Part shown: piece after piece, positions 1-11,425 of the stretch
How the letters are laid out: each line of letters opens with the position of its first letter
Position numbering within the stretch: position 1 is the first letter of the stretch
Assembly: GCA_036971615.1 (NCBI GenBank)
Contig: JAYKKR010000008.1
Coordinates: forward strand, 806,001 to 870,000
Direction: 5' to 3'
DNA from: Amyloporia xantha
Lineage: Eukaryota; Basidiomycota; Agaricomycetes; Polyporales; Adustoporiaceae
Length of the DNA: 64,000 nucleotides
Translations under genes and position numbers: made by a program
Notes under the pieces: model-generated
Told to the model about the DNA's origin: nothing
The model's input: only the letters and a program-made list of their open reading frames with translations
Database searches by the model: none

Positions 1-1
1 A

Positions 2-275
2 AAGATGAAGGACAGCGTTTTGATGCTCGCATCGTTTGAGAAAACTACAGATCATTTGTTCGACGCCTCTGCATATGGTAAAACTGATAGCATCGCCGGT
101 GTATCGGAAAGTATCATCATGGGCAATCCTGCTGCCATGACTGGGACATCCATGTGAGTCCGTTGCAGTCTTACACACTTTCCTTCCACTCAGCATATTC
201 TCCAGGCCTGCACTTGTCACCCCAGCCCCGCACATCAGCAAACCGAGGAAACTCTTGTTTGAGGGGGCGCTCTGA
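2..275 (+). CDS. RPO31: RNA polymerase III largest subunit, C-terminal end (5' partial)
   Basis: Only the last 73 codons lie in the window, in two exons (2-153 and 206-275) split by a 52-nt GTGAGT..CAG intron. The first exon reads [20 protein letters not shown], the signature end of the catalytic cleft region of RPC160-type subunits, followed by a GVSESIIMG motif. After the intron the protein ends with a short basic stretch and LLFEGAL, like other fungal RPC1 C-termini. The product would be the catalytic subunit of Pol III, making tRNA, 5S rRNA and U6 RNA in the nucleus. The gene starts left of the window. It is convergent with the LRR gene that follows. The identification is confident; the rest of the protein cannot be judged. 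Confidence 0.93.
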
Positions 276-618
276 GATCGTCACGCTGGTTGGTTAGACT
301 GTTAACTTATGACATTAACGAACACTGTTGTACTGTAGTGGGTGCTCCACTTATTCGCATGAAATTTTACGAGGCACGAGTAGACAGAGCCCGTTTGATA
401 GGATTGAGCTTTCTGTGCACGGTAAGGCCTGTCGCCGTCATTCAACTGGCCAATACACGGATCACTCATTTACAATTGTAAGACGGAGATAGATCGCAAA
501 TACTTCTGTTATACATATACATTCAAGATATCGTCGAATAATGTCGCTTCCATACACTTCATCCATCCCAATTGGTTCTCGTCAATTAGAAATCAGGTGG
601 ATCATACCAGCTAGCCCG
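276..618. other. Convergent intergenic region, 343 bp
   Basis: This lies between the 3' ends of RPO31 and the LRR-protein gene. I see no gene, repeat or RNA in it; it should hold the two 3' UTRs. Confidence 0.6.
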
Positions 619-2683
619 CTACACGTCGGATATGTCGAGCATGACAGCACCTGCCTTCTGTTTCAGTGATTCGAGTAAGGTTTCAAAACGTACGACAAGA
701 TCCTCATGCACTTCGGGTCTTCCTTCATCGCGCATAGCTTGTAAGAACGATCGTAAGTCGTGGACCTCAGGAGTCCAATCTGGTGCGGATTTCGCTTGCT
801 TTGTAGTTGCTGGTGCTTCCTGCGATCCGACTGGGACTGTGGTAGAACTCTCAGCGTTTGCATCGCCATGCTCCTCAGCAGATACATCCTTCACCACAGC
901 CTCTACTTCCTGAGCAGGGTCAGTGGATGGTCGGACCCAGCGTACGAAACCCCACTTGTGCTGAGGCGCGTTCGTGTAACCGTACAAATCACTCTTCAGG
1001 AGGAATAGCCAGCCTTCTCCTACAAATGGCACCCGGCTCATCTGCGGTATCTGCACCACACTACGTGCGCTCCACTTATCCTCGGGGTTCCTCGTGGCAG
1101 CGAAGGTTGCAAAAACCATCCCAGCTTCACCCATGAAGTACTGCGGGGAGTCACTTTCTACAATCGGTGCGAAGAAATCTGTTAGACATTGTATAATCCG
1201 TGTCGGCGTGGCGACGGACATAGTGCAGCCGCGCATGAGTGGGTGGGTGCGCGACGTGTAGTGAGTATATGATGACAGGAACGTGAAGGTATTCGGCAGC
1301 TTGGCTCTGTTGAAGTAATCGATACAGATGGGGCATACCAGGGCATCAAGGTATTTGAACAAGCCGGGTTTGTCCCTCATGAGATCAGCCAAGTGCTGGT
1401 CGTCCAATGATATACAATTCATGACCACCAATCGTCTGAGACTAGAGGAGGCTGTGTCGAGTATTTTCTCGATAGTAGAGGTGGTTACATTAGCATTGTA
1501 TGAAAGGTTAAGCGATTCGAGATTCTTGCATACGGCAATGATGTCGACAAGCTGTTCGGAAGTGAAGTCGCTGGCAGAGAGATCAAGGGTGGTAACCGAA
1601 GAAACATTCGAAGTGATAGCTTTCTTGAGCAAGGAAATACCATTGGGTGGCAGAGGTCTCCAATCAAGAAGGATCGACTTGACCAGCGATGCCTTGCCTG
1701 GCATCCAGAGTAGCTCCTCGATCGCCTGAATATCGCCAGTTTCGACAGCCCAGGTAACAGCCGCCTTCAGGGACATGTCAACGAGGGATGAAACATTCCC
1801 ATGTGCATCTTTGGAATCTGTATCGTGTACTGGCTGAGGATCGTCCCCTCCATTGTTCTGCTTATCTTCGTTGAGAGATTCATCCTCTCTTTCCTCATCA
1901 GCCGTTTCATCCGCTTCCGGATCCTCGTCGTCTTCTGAGAATACATATGGCCAAGCCTCCTCAAGCATGGGCCGGGTCACCAGTGATTCACCACTCAAAG
2001 AAGCGATGGCCCTTTGTATATTGTCTTCTAGAAAGCTTGCACGTTCACTCAGCGGCTTCCCAGGTTTTGGTTCTGGATAGTATGCGCGACCATACTGAGC
2101 ACCGCTTAGAGGAACCAGCGTAGGGGCAGGACCGGAGCCTTCTAGACCAGAGATCGAGACTAGACAATATGCAGGAGATTCAGGGTTTGTGATATCAATC
2201 ACGGTTATTCCATCATTGTTATCTAAGGGACTAGTTAGCATTGTTTGATGATAGCAGTAGTCGGCCAAAAATAAAGGCCAAACAATGTCGTATCGTACCC
2301 GTGTAGTAAAGATCTTGTTTCACATCGAGTAGATTGTCATGGTAGTCGCCCCCACTAGTATATGGTGCCTTCGGGTCTTCTAGATCGACATGCCAACTCG
2401 AAGCGAGTAAGAACGAGATGAAGGCAGACGGAACAGCCGGGATGGAAAACTTCGAGTCATCATCCGCAAACCGTCCGTCCATATAACGAAGCTCTTCACG
2501 GATGACTTCCGCATTCTCGGGCTGCTTGACCAATGTCAAGAGCCGATGCGCCGCGGTTAACGGTAACGTCCCGTAACACCACTGGTGGTGAAGAGCAGCG
2601 ATGCAGCGATATCTTGGCCGCCCATTTTGGGATGGATGAGGTCGTATACGAGCTATAACATATGCCTGATGTCTTTGACCCAT
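619..2683 (-). CDS. Leucine-rich-repeat protein of the MGQRHQ basidiomycete family (hypothetical)
   Basis: Two exons (2683-2299 and 2222-619) with a 76-nt intron that has a GCTAAC branch site and TTAG acceptor give 662 residues. The start is the ATG of MGQRHQAYVIARI; I recall this opening from many mushroom hypothetical proteins, which supports the start. The middle (about residues 240-310) is an acidic Asp/Glu-rich linker. It is followed by leucine-rich-repeat-like segments (LDLSASDFTSEQLVDII, LESLNLSYNANVTTSTI, LRRLVVMNCISLDDQHL) of the ribonuclease-inhibitor or F-box-LRR type. No F-box is evident at the N-terminus and there is no signal peptide or membrane span. A protein-binding scaffold role is an inference; the biochemical function is unknown. 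It is divergent from the lipase gene, 241 bp apart. Confidence 0.8.
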
Positions 2684-2924
2684 TGGAGGAAAGTAAGGAC
2701 CACTCCTGAATACTCGAGTGCGGATGGTGGTAAGGCTTCAGAAGCTAAGAGGACGCCACGATGTGACATATCGCGTATAAAGTCACATGCTCTGCTACAC
2801 ACGCGTCACTGTCACAAATGGAGTCGCGTCCAAAGTCGCGTGTTTAATCACTCCAGTCGCCGCATTGCCCTCGGGCCTCAACACACACCTCTATCTCAGC
2901 CGCAGTTCGCTGCCTTTCCCAATA

Positions 2925-5539
2925 ATGAGCTCGAAATGGGACAAGTACAGTAGGGTCGGTCTTGATGTTGCCTCGACCGCCACCTCCTTAGGCTTTTCCG
3001 CTGCCAAAGTCGGGACAAAGCTAGGAGTAAGCGTTATGTACATTTTTAATCGCCTCCACGCTGAAGTTACCCCCAGTTCTTCATTACGAAGGGAATAGCG
3101 TCCACAGCCGTAGGCTTAACAGGCTCTGCCGTTGATCATGCCTTTTTTGGAGGTAATGTCGGTGCAGGTCCTATGCTGGGCGGGGCGGTCTCCACCGCGA
3201 TATCGACTATCGAGAGTCTTGTGCTTGCTCCTATTCTCATAGGCGAGTCAGTGACTTCCACATCCCTCGTCGCAGCGCAATCAAGTTTGTCCGCTCTTGG
3301 GGCGATCTTTCCCGGGAGTGATGAAGCCAGCTTTTCTCTTGCCAGCTTCGTCGGGCTGGTCCGAAGAGAATGGACCGACCCCGTCGAACGTGAGGGGCTT
3401 CCGGAAGAGCGCTATGGGCTCGTAAAGATCACGAGAGCACTTATAGGCTGGGCAACGCTCCAAGGTGTGACTAGCCAATGGCAAGAACAGCAGTGGTTTG
3501 CAGCGATGCAGGAAATTCAGGTGAACGATGAAGCAGACACTGTCGTAGATCCTCCTTCCTCGGAAACGAAGGACTCTACTGTGCACATAACGACGGACGT
3601 GATATATCCTAGCCATGGTGGCCAGATTGTAACTGCTGACATTGGCACAGCAGCAACCCCAGGCTCTATGAACCCCGCTATCTCCAGACATGGATCATCT
3701 GACGTTCCAACACTAATGTCAAACGCAGAGCTGAAACGTACGCTTCGACGTTTGTCTAAGATGGTACTAGCAGGCTATGGAGGACCCAGTCTCCTCTTTT
3801 TTGGTGTTTCACCGTGGTCCACACCGACGTCTTCAGCGGGCTCGTCCTCCGGCTCTACTCCGAAAAAAGAGAAACGCACAGAGGAGGCAGAATTAACCAG
3901 TGCTGTCGCCGCTTCTGAGGCAGAGGCATCCTCTCACGTCCGGCCAAGTACCAGAGAGACTGGTGTTCGCCCGGAATCCAATCAACCGTCATATTCGTGG
4001 TGGAATGTTCTCTTGGGTAGGCATGATCACGATATTTTCCTCCAGAATGCCAGTTCCCATCCTCCCACAACCAGCACCGCAGCTATGGTGCGTGACTAAT
4101 CGTCATCCGAACATCGTCCCACCCTGACTCTGGTGGTTTGTAGGGATCGACCTCGACATCAATTGAAGCTGAGATGCAACCGCCGCCGCGGCCCCCTACT
4201 GTCTTTCGCGGTTCCGAGAATCTGATGCCGCGGTTCTGGGTGCTCACTGACCATGCGCGGCGCGAAGTCGTTCTTGTCATTCGGGGCACCATGAGCCTGA
4301 ACGAGATCGCGGTCGATCTCACCTGCGAGACTGCTCCGTTCGAGCTGCACATCCCTCGTCCTCGGCGTTCAGCGTCGATGTCGAAGAGAGCTCGCACCGA
4401 GCCAGAACCAGTTGAAGACGAAGGTGAGGCATGGAGTGAATTCGATGAGGAACTGGAGAGCATCCCAGGTTCGTTCCCGATCGATATATCTACTCCGCCG
4501 CCACTCCCCAAACAGCCCCGACCCCGTCCATCATCCGACGCGCCGACCCATCCTCAGGCCAACTCGGCTAATCCGCTAGAGGAAGATGATTCGCTCAGCA
4601 GCTCTCACTTAGTGCATGGTGGAATATTGAAGATGGCAAGAGCGATGGGTGCGCCTGGCAAGCCGGTCCATGTCGCTGTCCGGGATGCCTTGAAGGGAAA
4701 TCGGGGATATTGTAAGTCTCCGCATGCTGAAATTCGGAATGGTCAGTGTACCTGATCTACTGAACAGCCCTTGTCTTGTGCGGACATAGCCTGGGTGCAG
4801 GTGTCGCCGCACTCCTTGCATTGGTGAGTAATTCCACTTACTCTACTGCAAACAGCAGAATGACCGTCCTTTCAGATGTGGGCGAACCCCTATACTCGTC
4901 TCACGCACAAACACTCAGGACTACCGCGTCGCCGCAGAGTGTCCGCATACTGCTTCGCACCGCCAAGCCTCGCATCACCACAGCTTGCTAAGCTCGCAGG
5001 TGAATCGGGCCTGGTCACATCTTTCATCTACGCGCATGACGTCGTGTCACGACTCTCGCTGGGAAGTGTGAGGGACCTGACACGATGCGCGGCCTGGTTA
5101 TGCCAAGCGGAAGTGGCTCACGGAGAGGGATATTCCAACGTCACAAAACGAGCGCTACGATGGAACGCTGGTGTCGGAGAAGAGGGAGATGATGTATGGG
5201 TGAGTGCCACAGCTATCACGCTGTATCATATGCAACGAGACTGATGCCCTCCCGTAGTTTCTGGCGATGCGGAAAACTCTTGAGGCGAACATGCATATGA
5301 CACAAACATTTCCACCCGGACGTGTCCTATGGGCTCTGCGCGACGGTGACCTGGACCCAGCACACCGCCTCCATGACGCTGAAGGTGGTCTTAAGAAAGG
5401 TGGTCGAGGGGGAGAGAAGGTACGCTTATTCGAGGTCCTGGATGTCGAGCGTGTTTTTGGCCAGATCGTCTTCGCGCGAGACATGCTCAGTTCACATTTA
5501 CCACATCAGTATGACCGGGTGCTCCATGAGCTACTCTAA
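2925..5539 (+). CDS. Class-3 lipase, sn1-specific diacylglycerol lipase-like
   Basis: Six exons (2925-3026, 3092-4087, 4144-4711, 4768-4823, 4876-5199, 5258-5539) join in phase to give 775 residues. The nucleophile elbow GHSLGAG is split by splicing and puts the catalytic Ser near residue 563. The motif IYAHDVVSRL supplies the Asp near 629, and a His in SSHLPHQYDRVL near 762 completes the triad, in the order and spacing of DAG lipases. About 360 residues precede the lipase core; the first part is rich in Gly, Ala and Ser with hydrophobic stretches that may associate with membrane. The expected reaction is release of the sn-1 fatty acid from diacylglycerol. A long insert of acidic and Pro-rich residues (about 430-520) interrupts the core, as in other fungal members. 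The family call is firm; the substrate is inferred. Confidence 0.88.
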
Positions 5540-5918
5540 TTTTGTAGTGCACGATGTCACCGCTTTGTATCAGTAGGAATCTCCTCGCACTGTAAGATCG
5601 AGTGGTATCAGTTGTAAATCTTAGTAGCAGCTTAGTTGGCGATTTATGTCATTGTTGTAGCAAATTCTATATGCATGAATGGTGGACAGAAACCCACCTG
5701 GGTGTACATTACGAGACGATATGCGATATATTCCATAGGGGAATGTTGCAATACATCTATCCGGGACTCCTGCCATTGAACGAGTCCTCAGACAACCGTA
5801 GTTAGACTGTCGGCCAGAAATGCACAATAGTGGAACATGTCGATCCACATTGTGCCAGAAAAATCTAGTGATACACGGAAAGCAAAGATAGCACTGTAAT
5901 ACAAGGAGGAGGAGCCTT
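5540..5918. other. Convergent intergenic region, 379 bp
   Basis: This lies between the lipase and SPT4 3' ends. No gene or repeat was recognised. Confidence 0.5.
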
Positions 5919-6413
5919 TCAGTCCTGGTCTGACTGATCTCTGGGCCGATACTTGATACCCCGGCTCTCAAGCTCGGCCTCGACATCCTCGGGTATGCGA
6001 CCCTTGACACGCACGGCATACATCCCACGGACATATTTGGCTGCAGAAATACCCTCGTTAATTAGCGTCATAAATTTGCGATGGACATAAGGCACACACA
6101 TGTCCGCTGCCAACGAGCAACCCAACTCTGCTCAGGATCAATCACCGCAATTATGCCGTCGAAGTGTGTCGTTGTGCACGCCTGGATACGGTCAGGATAT
6201 CCTTTCATCTGGATGGTAAAACAAAGGCCCGTTCAGCTCCCCGAAAGCCTCACATGAAATAAAAATAGATAGATCAACCTGCATGAGCTCCTCACAATTC
6301 GGGCAACCAACTTTACGGAAGTCGGCAGGAGTTTGGATAATTGAGCACAGTAGACATGCCCGCAGCTGTTTTGCGCGGGGCTGTGCAGGAATAGATGCTT
6401 GCGTTTGTGCCAT
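5919..6413 (-). CDS. SPT4: Transcription elongation factor SPT4
   Basis: Three exons (6413-6279, 6208-6100, 6040-5919) with introns of 70 and 59 nt give 121 residues, the normal SPT4 length. The N-terminal zinc finger is visible as RACLLCSI and, about 15 residues later, GCPNCEEL (two CxxC pairs). The core SWVARWQRTSKYVRGMYAV spans the last junction and is the conserved part that pairs with SPT5. In the SPT4-SPT5 (DSIF) complex it clamps RNA polymerase II and promotes processive elongation in the nucleus. The start ATG is the first in frame before the zinc finger. It is divergent from the BIG1-like gene with only 180 bp between start codons, so the two probably share a promoter. Confidence 0.96.
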
Positions 6414-6593
6414 ACTCGGGGGTGGGAGTGATTCAGGTGGTGAATGTGGTCGTTGTAACTTGTAAGTGGTAGTGGCGGTCCTGAGTGAGTGACAAGCGCG
6501 CACAGGCGGAAATTGCCTAATATGGAGGTACGGATATTGCCGAGGCGTCGCGCCTCCCTCACAGTGCACCTCTTCCAATCATCAAGTCTGCAA

Positions 6594-7636
6594 ATGGCTC
6601 GACAAGCAGGACACCTTTTACTCGCTCTGCTACCGGCAGTAGCGTACGCGTTCTCCAATACTGCTCCTATTGTTTCATGGTCGTCTCACAGGTACATAAG
6701 TGCCAGTCTAATTGCTGTACGGGCACTGACATGACGAACTTGGTGTCACAGCTCGAACGTTTTGGACTCGGCGTCCCTGTCGAAGTCTACGCAGCCTGCT
6801 GCCATCTTTGAGAGCATTTTGTTAAACGACAACGCATGTGAGCATGATGCCATCATTCTTGTCGAGCACGAAGGTGTAAGTGCACTTGAACACGTACTGT
6901 ACGGACTACGCCTGACTAAATCACCGTCTGCCCAGCTGCACGCCTCAGATCTCCGCACACTCTCCCCTTCAAGCGCACTCGCGCAGTCTCTCAACTTTGC
7001 CCCGTCCACATTGGAGCTTCCTTACGTTCCGCGCAGCTCATCCCGACCATTATCCGGCCTCGCTAACACAGTTGCTGAGCGCTGCGGAGCAAGTGTAGTC
7101 ACCTACAATGCCGAACAGATGTCGAGGACTGGGGAGAAGCATGTCGTGTGCGTAGAGATGCCTACACTTGGTAGCGCCGAAGGTGCGGAGAGGAAGAGTT
7201 TGATGGCCGAGCATGGTGAGGTTTTCAGAGCAGTCCACTCCCTAGCAGCAAGATAAACGTCTGACTGCTTTACAATCCTGCTCTAGAGTCAAGTCTCTCG
7301 TCTTCACTGGCTGCACTCGCCGAAGCCTTCCCCAAACACCTCGTTGTCTATGCTGGTTGGAGCTCCTCCCTTCACGTCCGCCAGTCACCCTCTCCATTCT
7401 CCCCGTCCTCCCTTACCCTCAATTCCACGAGCGCGAGTGCGTTTGCCGCTCCTACAGGAGGCATTCTCGCCCGCTACCAGCTGCTCACTCCTGGATTGAT
7501 TCTGTCGTTGCTCGTTGGGTTTTTTGTCCTCGTGCCGACCGTGATGATGGGGGTGTCAGCTGTAGCGGGCATCAAGTCGCCGCTCCAGGGCGAGCCTCCA
7601 AAGGGTTTCATTGCTGCGGAGAAGAAAAACCAGTAA
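6594..7636 (+). CDS. BIG1/VOA1-like ER membrane protein
   Basis: Four exons (6594-6691, 6752-6875, 6936-7215, 7287-7636) give 283 residues. The first 19 residues form a signal peptide (MARQAGHLLLALLPAVAYA). One strong membrane span near the C-terminus (LILSLLVGFFVLVPTVMMG) is followed by a short tail ending KKNQ, which fits a KKxx ER-retrieval signal. This type I topology and the C-terminal membrane-plus-tail region match the BIG1 / V-ATPase assembly factor VOA1 / Ac45-related family. Members act in the ER in V-ATPase V0 assembly or in beta-1,6-glucan and cell-wall formation. The luminal part is weakly conserved and I cannot separate BIG1 from VOA1. It is divergent from SPT4. Confidence 0.78.
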
Positions 7637-8205
7637 GAGTCGTAACTTCGTGGCGCTGTTGGATGCTGGTCCGAACAATTTTGTACTCTACGCTTATGTG
7701 GTCGGCACAATACATCGCGGTCATTCATAACCTCGTCTGGCAACTCATGATTGTAAATTATACCCTCACGGAGATCATGAATTGGCACGCCTGATGCTCG
7801 TTAACTCATGATAAGTTCGCGCATTTGAGTCGACACGGACATTGTCGCATGAGTGGATATGAACGAGTTCTTGACCACCTCGCTACTGATCGCGTTGAAT
7901 AACATTACAGTCGAGGCTCTCAAAGTCATCCGAATGTCGAAACCTTGAGCCTTGAATTGCTCGTGAGTGATCTCACGGCTCATCGGACCGAAGATGGCTC
8001 TGACTGGATTCAGGCGAATCTTCCGTGGTTTCCGCTTTCATGACGATCCTCGACCCCAAATGACCTGTTTCCCGGGCTCTATCGATGATTTGAAAGCAAG
8101 TATATAAGGTTGCGGAAGACCGCTCTGCTACTTGAGTCGCACCTTCACCCGATCACAACTTCGAGCTACCACAGCCCGTCAAGGGATTATCGATTATTGT
8201 TTACC
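7637..8205. other. Intergenic region, 569 bp
   Basis: This separates the BIG1-like gene from the UPF0303 gene in the same direction. Apart from a TATA element near its end I see no feature. Confidence 0.5.
8101..8108 (+). promoter_or_regulatory. TATA box of the UPF0303 gene
   Basis: TATATAAG lies 98 bp upstream of the start codon of the UPF0303 gene. The position and sequence fit a TATA element; transcription start is not determined. Confidence 0.55.
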
Positions 8206-8790
8206 ATGTCTCTCGTTCCAATCCGCGCTCCCCCGACTGATGTATGTATTTGAACTGATGCGATATAGTGCACCGACTCATACCCACTTTACCAGCTCGC
8301 AACTATTAGTTTGGAAGAGGCAAGTTCTGTCTTCACCCGCTTCACCGCCGAGACCGCCTGGACGCTAGGCAACATGATCCGCACTCGTCTGCGCCGTGCT
8401 TCCCAAAGGCCCGCCGTGGTCAATATCACGCTCGCCAACAACGATCAGCTACTCTTCCACGCTGCCACTGGCTCAGGCACTGGCCCAGACAACGACATTT
8501 GGGTCGCGCGCAAGCGCCGCGCCGTCCTTCGTTGGGGAGTGAGCACATGGTCGCTGCACAACAAATATAAGGGCGATGAAGCCGCCTTCGCGGCCAAATT
8601 CCAGCTAGGCCCGCGCGGTGGTGACTATGCTATACACGGCGGCGGGTTCCCGGTCCGCGTGAAGGGCGTGGAGGGTGTCGTAGGCGTGATTGTGGTGAGC
8701 GGGCTGACGATGCAAGAGGACCACGAAGTCATTGTCGAGGTGATAGAGGAGTACTTGCAGAAGGTCGCGAGCGGGGAAATCCAGGAATGA
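8206..8790 (+). CDS. UPF0303 / HbpS-like domain protein
   Basis: Two exons (8206-8241 and 8296-8790) with a 54-nt intron give 176 residues. The second exon alone has no ATG at its start; adding the short first exon (MSLVPIRAPPTD) gives a proper initiator and keeps phase. The fold signature is an AxxLG helix (TAWTLGNMIRT), a central VARKRRAVLRWG strand region, and a late GGGFPVRV..GVVGVIVVSGL segment. This is typical of the UPF0303/DUF967 family, related to haem-binding HbpS-like proteins and to yeast YBR137W. The biochemical role is unknown in fungi. The codon use and GC content match neighbours. Confidence 0.85.
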
Positions 8791-9081
8791 ACTTCTGGAA
8801 TTGACTAAAGGTGAACGTGTACTATAGTAGAAGACTTTCGTCCTGTACTTGTACGTTCGAGGCGGCAATTCCTCATTGCTGATATGTCTGAACGTTCGCT
8901 TTGAGTGCTGCAACTCGAAAGCTCATAGTAGCTCTAAGGGGACAGAGTTGAAACTCACCGCGGTCAGTCGCCCTGCAGTCGTGCCGGTCGAACAGGGTCG
9001 AACGCTTTCTATTTGATTACGGCATTACACGCGCCTATTCACTCTAAGTACTCATTCAACAGTTCGAACTCAAGTGTCCAT

Positions 9082-9794
9082 TGGTCTCGTACCCAGACCT
9101 GTAATGTCGCACCCCACCACCGCAAATAACAGGTCTGGGGCAGCCTGATAGGGCACCCACCCCTTCCACTTAGCGCCCACTTAGCGCCCAAATGTAACGG
9201 TCACAATCACCTTCTGGTGCCTCGGCCGATCCCTTTCGACCGAGTGTATCCTTTTTGGGAATGCACACCGACTGTAGAGCTATCCTGCTTGATGACATTT
9301 AGACAACCAAAAGTCTATTACTGCAGACAATAAGAGGGTTTATTCACTTGTGCAACTCTATTTATAATTCCCATGAACATATGTAATTCACATAAACATA
9401 ATGTACTCTTCCCTGATGCTGAAAATATTTTCTGAATTATAATTCAATCATATGAGAATTTTTTTGCAGCAGTAGCTCGAGCACTCTCTAGTTTCTTGTA
9501 TGCTATGTCATCATCTTTCCTATGAGCCACCAAACGAGACTGAGATGATGGAATAACGGAGTGAAAGACGGCCACGAATTCAGAAGACACTCCGTCCGTG
9601 TAGGACTGACGAAAGTGTGCTCGGTCGGCACGCGTTCCAAAAAAGGATACGCTCGGTCGAAAGGGATCGGTGTGACCGTTACATTTGGGCGCTAAGTGGG
9701 CGCTAAGTGGAAGGGGTGGGTGCCCTATCAGGCTGCCCCAGACCTGTTATTTGCGGTGGTGGGGTGCGACATTACAGGTCTGGGTACGAGACCA
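9082..9794. mobile_element. hAT-like non-autonomous foldback element (MITE), 713 bp
   Basis: Long imperfect terminal inverted repeats (left arm about 9082-9272, right arm about 9622-9794) both begin TGGTCTCGTACCCAGACC. The element is bounded on both sides by the identical 8-bp sequence GTGTCCAT (9074-9081 and 9795-9802), the target-site length of hAT transposons. Each arm also contains an internal inverted pair (CAGACCTGT..ACAGGTCTG) and a tandem CACTTAGCGCC repeat. The left arm has an extra segment of about 20 bp relative to the right arm. There is no transposase frame, so it would depend on an autonomous relative. It sits between the UPF0303 and HEM25 genes, ending 79 bp before the HEM25 start codon. 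Confidence 0.88.
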
Positions 9795-9873
9795 GTGTCC
9801 ATTCAATACATAAGGGTCACTGCACCCTCCGAAGATTGCGTGTAAGTGAGAAGACTCGCGGAAATAGGGATAT

Positions 9874-11277
9874 ATGAACAATGCCAGCCAACACCTTCTC
9901 TCAGGTCTATTGAGTACTCTCGTGCCGGATACCCACTTGAGCTCTAATTCGCGACTCTTGTATGCATATGCAGGTGCAGTCTCGGGATTCGCATCCAGCA
10001 TATGCCTTCAGCCGCGTGAGTCTTCACTAACAATCATCCGATCTCGGTGGGTCTGTTTGACGCGTCAGCACACAGTCGACCTCCTGAAGACGCGCCTGCA
10101 GCAGGGTGACGGAGCTTCGCGTAGACCTCAGTACGTCTGTCACGGTTCCCTGAAATATATGTTAGTTACAGTTCGAGAATAGTCAAAGTGGGCTGATTTT
10201 GTCCACGGCTCGCGACATCTTGCGCACGGATGGAATACGCGGTTTATGGAGGGGCACGACTGCAACGCTCTTACGGTTGGTTTCTGTCTATACATCTTGA
10301 GGCATAGGCCCCCATCACGCTCATTCTCTTGCTAGGAATGTCCCGGGCGTGGCCTTCTATTTTACCGGCCTAAACCATGCACGAACGCTCCTAGCTACAT
10401 CGCCCTACTTCTCGGTCACACCTCCGGACGCAACGAAAACACAGACAGGCTCCGTACTCCCGAAGCTCACAAAATGGGGCAACCTCTTGGCGGGCGCGAC
10501 AGCCCGCGTCACTGTTGGAACGATATTGAACCCATTCACAGTGCTGAAAGCACGGTATGAGGTCAGTTCTGGCTGTCCTTGCGGTATCGGTAGCTGAATA
10601 CACATCTGCGCATACTGGCAATCTTAGAGTAACCTGCATGAGTATCAGAGTATGCCGAGTGCTATTCGATCTCTGGTACGAGCCGGGCCCTCGGAGCTCT
10701 TTCGAGGTGTTCTAGCTGCCTCACTGCGTGATGCGCCCTATGCAGGACTCTTCGTCGTTTGCTATGAACAGATCAAGGATCAAGTAGGTACGTCTATTGC
10801 GAGAACATTCCTGGCATCCAGACGTACGAATAATGTTACCTTACTGAGCTGTACATTTGACAGTTACTTATATGATGCCCACGACGTCGACGTCATCGAC
10901 CGCTATTCACGGCTTGTCTGCCGCATCCGCGGGAGTCATCGCAAGCCTTGCGACACATCCATTCGATGTGGTTAAGGTATGTATCGAATCTACTGCGCCT
11001 AGCTCGATGATTTAATGCCTCCGATAGACCAAAATGCAGGTCCGCACCGAAAACAAATACCACGGCCTTCTCAAGACTATTTCTACCATCTATCAGGTCA
11101 GTTTCTGCCCATGCTCCCTATGCATGACGGATCCTCTGATACCCGCAACAGCAACGCGGCGTCCGCGGCTTTTATGACGGAGCGGTATTGCGCATGATCC
11201 GCAAACCACCAAATTCAGCCATTGCTTGGGCAACCTACGAAGGTGTGCTCATGTTTATGCGAACTTCGCAACAATGA
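9874..11277 (+). CDS. HEM25: Mitochondrial glycine carrier (SLC25A38 family)
   Basis: Nine exons (9874-9904, 9974-10015, 10076-10130, 10183-10275, 10336-10561, 10628-10787, 10864-10976, 11028-11096, 11152-11277) give 304 residues, normal for a mitochondrial carrier. Three repeats are visible with the carrier signatures: QPLDLLKTRLQQ, NPFTVLKARYE and HPFDVVKTKMQ. Repeat 1 opens with SQHLLSGAVSGF. The NPFTVLKARYE form of the second signature is typical of the glycine importer that feeds 5-aminolevulinate synthesis for haem in the inner membrane. The start of exon 4 could be 6 nt later because a second AG is in phase. It is convergent with the acyl-CoA dehydrogenase gene, 148 bp apart. The nearby MITE may lie in its promoter. 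Confidence 0.92.
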
Positions 11278-11425
11278 CCGTTGCACGCCATTACTGCAAA
11301 TATCTTGAGAATAAAGATTGCTGAGATCTTGTTCCGCTATGATTCTACTGTACATTGCCCTGGTGCTTAGAGTGTATAATAACATCTCGAATCGACTATA
11401 GTTGTGATGAGAAGAGGGGGATATA

